A stretch of 64,000 nt of DNA, taken from contig NZ_JAENIJ010000009.1 in assembly GCF_016595435.1 (NCBI RefSeq), forward strand, positions 93,078-157,077, written 5' to 3'. The notes under the pieces are model-generated. The model was not told where the DNA came from, made no database searches, and saw nothing but the letters and a program-made list of their open reading frames with translations. Positions 62,489 to 64,000 of the stretch are shown here, piece after piece. The stretch comes from Luteolibacter pohnpeiensis. GTDB lineage: Bacteria; Verrucomicrobiota; Verrucomicrobiia; Verrucomicrobiales; Akkermansiaceae. A program made the translations under genes and the position numbers. Position 1 is the stretch's first letter. The number at the start of each line of letters is the position of its first letter.

Positions 62489-63421
62489 ATGGATAGCTAT
62501 ATTATCAGCACACGGGGTATTCGTAATGGCCTCTTCTCAATCGAACCGGGTCCAACTAGATTTTTAAAAGTTCCAGCAAATAAAAACCCCAGCCTATTGC
62601 ATCAGATCACACGAACTCAATTCATTGAGGAGGTGATCGGCAAACCAAAAGCTCAAAAATGCGACGATGTCGTTGTGTTTATTCATGGTTATAATGTGAA
62701 ACAGTCTGAATTGATCGCTCGGCACAGGACGATTCGAACTAACCTAGGTAATGCAGGATATAGTGGGGCAGTTTTGAGTTTTGATTGGCCAGCCAAGGGT
62801 ACAGCTGCAAATTACCTTGAGGACCGAAGTGATGCCCGGCGAGTAGCACTTCAGCTAGTGGACGACTGCATCTCAATGTTTGCGGCTTTGGTCAAAACTG
62901 GATGCAAGGTAAACCTTCATCTTCTTGCCCATTCAACTGGCGGTTTCATCATTCGAGAGGCATTCGATGATGCAGATGATAGAAATAAGATCGCTAAAGT
63001 GAACTGGAGCGTCAGTCAAATATGCTTCGTTGCGGCTGACGTAGCAGCCAAGGATATGTCGGATGCATCATCCAACTCCAATTCCCTTTACCGTCATTGT
63101 GTTAGACTAACAAATTACTACAACCCCTATGACAGTGTACTTAAGCTTTCAAATGTGAAACGAGTTGGTGTGGCTCCCCGAACAGGACGTGTTGGTCTCC
63201 CACTGGATGCACCTGTAAAAGCAGTCGGTGTGGATTGCGGTGCACGTTTCCTCAAAACACATCCCGTAACCAAACCGATTTTGGACTCGGTCTCACACGG
63301 TTGGTATTTTGACGACACCATTTTCTATCGAGATTTGGCGTACACCCTGGCTGGGGATATAGACCGAGAGGTGATACCAACGCGTACACGCAGCCCCGTT
63401 CTAGGTTTGGTTGAAGGGTAA
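62489..63421 (+). CDS. DUF900-like alpha/beta hydrolase
   Basis: 310 residues, no signal peptide. VVFIHGYNVKQSE supplies the oxyanion HG, SFDWPAKG is typical of DUF900 proteins, LLAHSTGGFIIREAF is the nucleophile elbow with Ser (variant A-H-S-T-G-G), and a VSHGWYFDD segment near the end carries a plausible catalytic His. Probably an esterase or lipase; with a haem peroxidase upstream it might act on an oxidised lipid or ester. The pairing is inference. Confidence 0.75.
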   Translation: MDSYIISTRGIRNGLFSIEPGPTRFLKVPANKNPSLLHQITRTQFIEEVIGKPKAQKCDDVVVFIHGYNVKQSELIARHRTIRTNLGNAGYSGAVLSFDWPAKGTAANYLEDRSDARRVALQLVDDCISMFAALVKTGCKVNLHLLAHSTGGFIIREAFDDADDRNKIAKVNWSVSQICFVAADVAAKDMSDASSNSNSLYRHCVRLTNYYNPYDSVLKLSNVKRVGVAPRTGRVGLPLDAPVKAVGVDCGARFLKTHPVTKPILDSVSHGWYFDDTIFYRDLAYTLAGDIDREVIPTRTRSPVLGLVEG

Positions 63422-63687
63422 TGAAAATTCATGATAAGGCACCAGATTCTCAAACAGTAATGAACTATCAATTGATATTGATTTCGAAGCCATGGGCAGA
63501 CGAATTTTGAGATATTGCTACAATTATTTAAGGGCATCCTACACTTATTAAGTAAGCCATGAAATTAATTATGTGAAAATAAATCAAATTGCCATAACGC
63601 GACTAAAAATCATAAATCCAACAACTAATTATGAGTTGCGATGCTCTAAATAATAATTATCTTAAATCAAAACAAGCTTGTCGCACC
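63422..63687. other. AT-rich spacer to the IS3 remnant
   Basis: 266 bases of distinctly AT-rich DNA with no gene supported in any frame. It borders a truncated transposase and could include eroded element DNA, but no inverted-repeat end is recognisable. Confidence 0.35.
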
Positions 63688-64000
63688 AAAGATATCAGGA
63701 ACCGTGCCGGTGGAACCCTAAGCCATTTCCAAAGCCTCCAGGCAAAGGCCGGTGCCCATGGTGTTGGAGACCGCCCAGCCGAGTAACTTTGCGCGAGTGC
63801 CAGTCCATCACGGCGCACAGGTAGGCGTGGCCGCGTGGCATGGGCACGTAGGTGATGTCGGCGCACCAGACCTGGTCGGGCCGGTCGAGACGCTTGCGGT
63901 TGACTTTCACGCCGTGATCGCGCTCCAGCACCGTCACCAGGCGGCGACTGCCGAGGCACGGATCGATCAGGTAGATCTCGTCTAACAGCCGCTTGATGCG
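63688..64000 (-). pseudogene. Degenerate IS3-family transposase (OrfB, rve domain), partial
   Basis: Reading leftward from the right edge: RIKRLLDEIYLIDPCLGSRR and VNRKR, then at once DRPDQVWCADITYVPMPRGHAYLCAVMDWHSRKV with the first two DDE aspartates. The 30-40 residues that normally separate VNRKR from RPDQVW are missing. Near 63787 a single-base insertion shifts the frame; the old frame resumes as WAVSNTMGTGLCLEALEMA, meets a TAG (63719-63721) and ends at VPDIF, after which similarity stops. So it has an internal deletion, a frameshift, a stop and a 3' truncation. The 5' part lies outside the window. Confidence 0.82.
63688..64000 (-). mobile_element. Remnant of an IS3-family insertion sequence
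   Basis: The left end of the element is lost at about 63688, with no terminal inverted repeat or target duplication visible. The right side continues beyond the window. Inactive by itself because its transposase is multiply broken. Confidence 0.7.

Overview
The window looks like a chromosomal segment of a Verrucomicrobiota bacterium, probably order Verrucomicrobiales. Three things point there: a small exported protein with a PEP-CTERM sorting tail, several exported proteins of types common in that phylum (a DP-repeat solenoid, a very large secreted protein ending in a calcium-binding D-x-D-x-D-G element and a short aromatic tail, and a GYF/membrane protein pair), and moderate to high GC content by eye. 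The assignment is inference; there is no rRNA or other decisive marker here.

Layout. 0-15 kb: the 3' end of a MYG1-like gene, an ArsR/DUF6428 arsenic-type pair with an operator palindrome, an M29-like peptidase, rlmN-plsC, a tandem pair of AT-rich membrane proteins (the first broken by an in-frame TGA after its GYF domain), nth with a gluconolactonase-like gene, an SGNH hydrolase, trmL, and two SDR oxidoreductases beside a divergent XRE regulator with a perfect palindrome on its start codon. 15-22.5 kb: a minus-strand block for membrane proteolysis and membrane domains (rseP, small anchored protein, floA, short NfeD, NfeD/ClpP-class protease), then a secreted GH5 glycosidase, an exported esterase and an SDR. 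22.5-28.2 kb: a non-coding stretch with two DnaA boxes and a parS-like half site, then the pyruvate dehydrogenase genes pdhA and pdhB, separated from pdhC by three small lipoprotein genes, one only 24 codons long.

28.2-44 kb: cdd, mnmG and priA on the plus strand. One parS-type site (GTTCCACGTGGAAC) lies just before mnmG and two lie inside it, marking an origin-proximal centromere region. Then come a thioesterase, two Verrucomicrobia-type exported proteins, an SMP-30 lactonase, a CvfB-like S1 protein, a compact operon FGGY kinase - DUF374 acyltransferase - folD - helical repeat protein, a DUF1003 protein, a glycosyltransferase and a pRiA4b ORF-3 protein. 44-59 kb: a PDZ protein, a 1385-residue secreted protein, a phosphodiesterase-like protein, a PEP-CTERM protein, a solitary OppF-type ATPase, a secreted GH32 and the gspE/pilB-gspF/pilC pair.

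59-64 kb is accessory in character: two tandem LuxR-type regulators, a cytoplasmic animal-type haem peroxidase and a DUF900-like alpha/beta hydrolase, with inverted repeats in front of the transcription units. AT content rises and the block ends at a badly decayed IS3-family transposase. This cluster is the best candidate for an undescribed system. The parS sites and the DnaA-box region are the strongest non-coding signals.
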